A stretch of DNA of 5,961 nucleotides. Origin: Candidatus Falkowiibacteriota bacterium (GTDB lineage Bacteria; Patescibacteriota; Patescibacteriia; Patescibacteriales; WJLG01). The notes below the pieces were generated by a model. That model was not told the origin of the DNA. It saw only the letters and a list, made by a program, of their open reading frames with translations, and did no database searches. The translations under genes were made by a program, and so were the position numbers. Location: the NCBI GenBank assembly GCA_014728685.1, contig WJLG01000035.1:1-5961 (forward strand). The letters are read 5' to 3'. Below, piece after piece: positions 5,575 to 5,961 of the stretch (position 1 is the stretch's first letter; each line of letters opens with the position of its first letter).

Positions 5575-5961
5575 ATGATAGGAGTATTCGATTCCGGTGT
5601 TGGCGGTTTGACGGTTTTGAAAAATTTTTTAGAATATTTGCCGGAGTACAATTATATATATCTTGGAGATAATGCCCGCGTTCCTTATGGCGACAAGTCA
5701 CAGGACATTATTTATGAATATACAAAAGAAGCGGTGGATTTTCTTTTCGGCCAAGGAGCGACTTTGATCATTCTGGCCTGCAACTCGGCATCTTCAAAAG
5801 CATTGAGAAAGATACAGCAGGAGTATCTGCCCAAGAAATATCTGGGCAAAAAAGTCCTGGGTGTGGTCAGGCCTTTAGCTGAAAAAGCGGCGCAAGATGG
5901 CTATGAAAAGATCGGTGTCATCGGCACTAAAGCTACGGTGAATTCCGGGGTATATAAGACC
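5575..5961 (+). CDS. murI: Glutamate racemase MurI (3'-truncated by the window edge)
   Basis: MurI interconverts L- and D-glutamate without a cofactor and supplies D-Glu for position 2 of the peptidoglycan stem peptide. The visible 129 residues are the N-terminal half of the Asp/Glu racemase fold. They include FDSGVGGLTVL (5-15) with Asp6 supporting the first catalytic base, GDNARVPYGDKS (31-42), and ACNSAS (68-73) with catalytic Cys69. The frame then continues to VIGTKATVNSGVYKT at the edge. The second catalytic Cys (around residue 180 in the family) lies beyond the window. GDNARVPYG indicates glutamate racemase rather than aspartate racemase. Family members usually read GDTARVPYG and ACNTAS, so N33 and S71 are mild variants. 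The ATG at 5575 gives the normal MIGVFDSGVGG start; it directly follows the heptamer array and has no upstream Shine-Dalgarno. An AGGAG string occurs only just inside the gene (5579-5583). It may be cotranscribed with secA across the 63-bp gap. Confidence 0.95.
   Translation, partial: MIGVFDSGVGGLTVLKNFLEYLPEYNYIYLGDNARVPYGDKSQDIIYEYTKEAVDFLFGQGATLIILACNSASSKALRKIQQEYLPKKYLGKKVLGVVRPLAEKAAQDGYEKIGVIGTKATVNSGVYKT

Noticed and set aside
1..5961. Previously undescribed multi-gene system, mobile element or defence locus
   Set aside because: Every sizeable coding region belongs to a well-known housekeeping family, and no transposase, integrase, nuclease, toxin or terminal repeats are visible.

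Overview
The window carries five protein genes, all on the + strand and packed head to tail. In order they are the 3' part of murB (cell-wall precursor reductase), a complete CCA-adding tRNA nucleotidyltransferase, a short ribosome hibernation factor (raiA/hpf), a complete secA, and the 5' part of murI (glutamate racemase). All are housekeeping functions. I see no RNA gene, insertion sequence, CRISPR array, prophage gene or cargo gene. The most unusual element is a 62-bp heptanucleotide repeat array, arranged as an inverted repeat, filling the gap between secA and murI.

Organism. The sequence is moderately A+T-rich with short intergenic gaps. The proteins are clearly bacterial, and several features point to Candidate Phyla Radiation / Patescibacteria (perhaps Parcubacteria). 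These are the extra YDPDF...RLKNLRP segment in SecA NBD1, the GRGVDIVLGG form of the SecA motif, the RGNAGAFG form of the MurB motif with an insertion before its LID..GFKG segment, ATG starts without Shine-Dalgarno sequences, and A/T-rich heptamer repeats between genes. This is inference from remembered family features, not a database result. Complete genes use TAA (murB, cca, secA) or TGA (raiA). No in-frame TGA interrupts any gene and glycine is written GGN, so nothing suggests that UGA is recoded.

Layout. 1-825 murB (5' end outside the window) is followed after 17 bp by cca (843-2333), probably one transcript. A hairpin with a T-rich tail (2332-2380) closes that unit. Positions 2381-2463 hold candidate sigma70-type promoters for a second unit: raiA (2464-2772), a 36-bp gap, then secA (2809-5511). 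The inverted heptamer array (5513-5574) ends directly against the murI ATG (5575), and murI runs off the right edge at 5961.

How the genes fit together. MurB and MurI both feed peptidoglycan precursor synthesis: MurB makes UDP-MurNAc and MurI makes D-glutamate for the stem peptide. CCA transferase and RaiA act on tRNA maturation and idle ribosomes. SecA is the motor of protein export through SecYEG. The raiA-secA adjacency is also known in Firmicutes (yvyD/hpf-secA), so it is probably an old neighbourhood. Nothing here looks like a new multi-gene system. The points worth a second look are regulatory or structural: the heptamer array, start sites without Shine-Dalgarno, a small in-frame extension between raiA and secA, and lineage-type variants in SecA and MurB.
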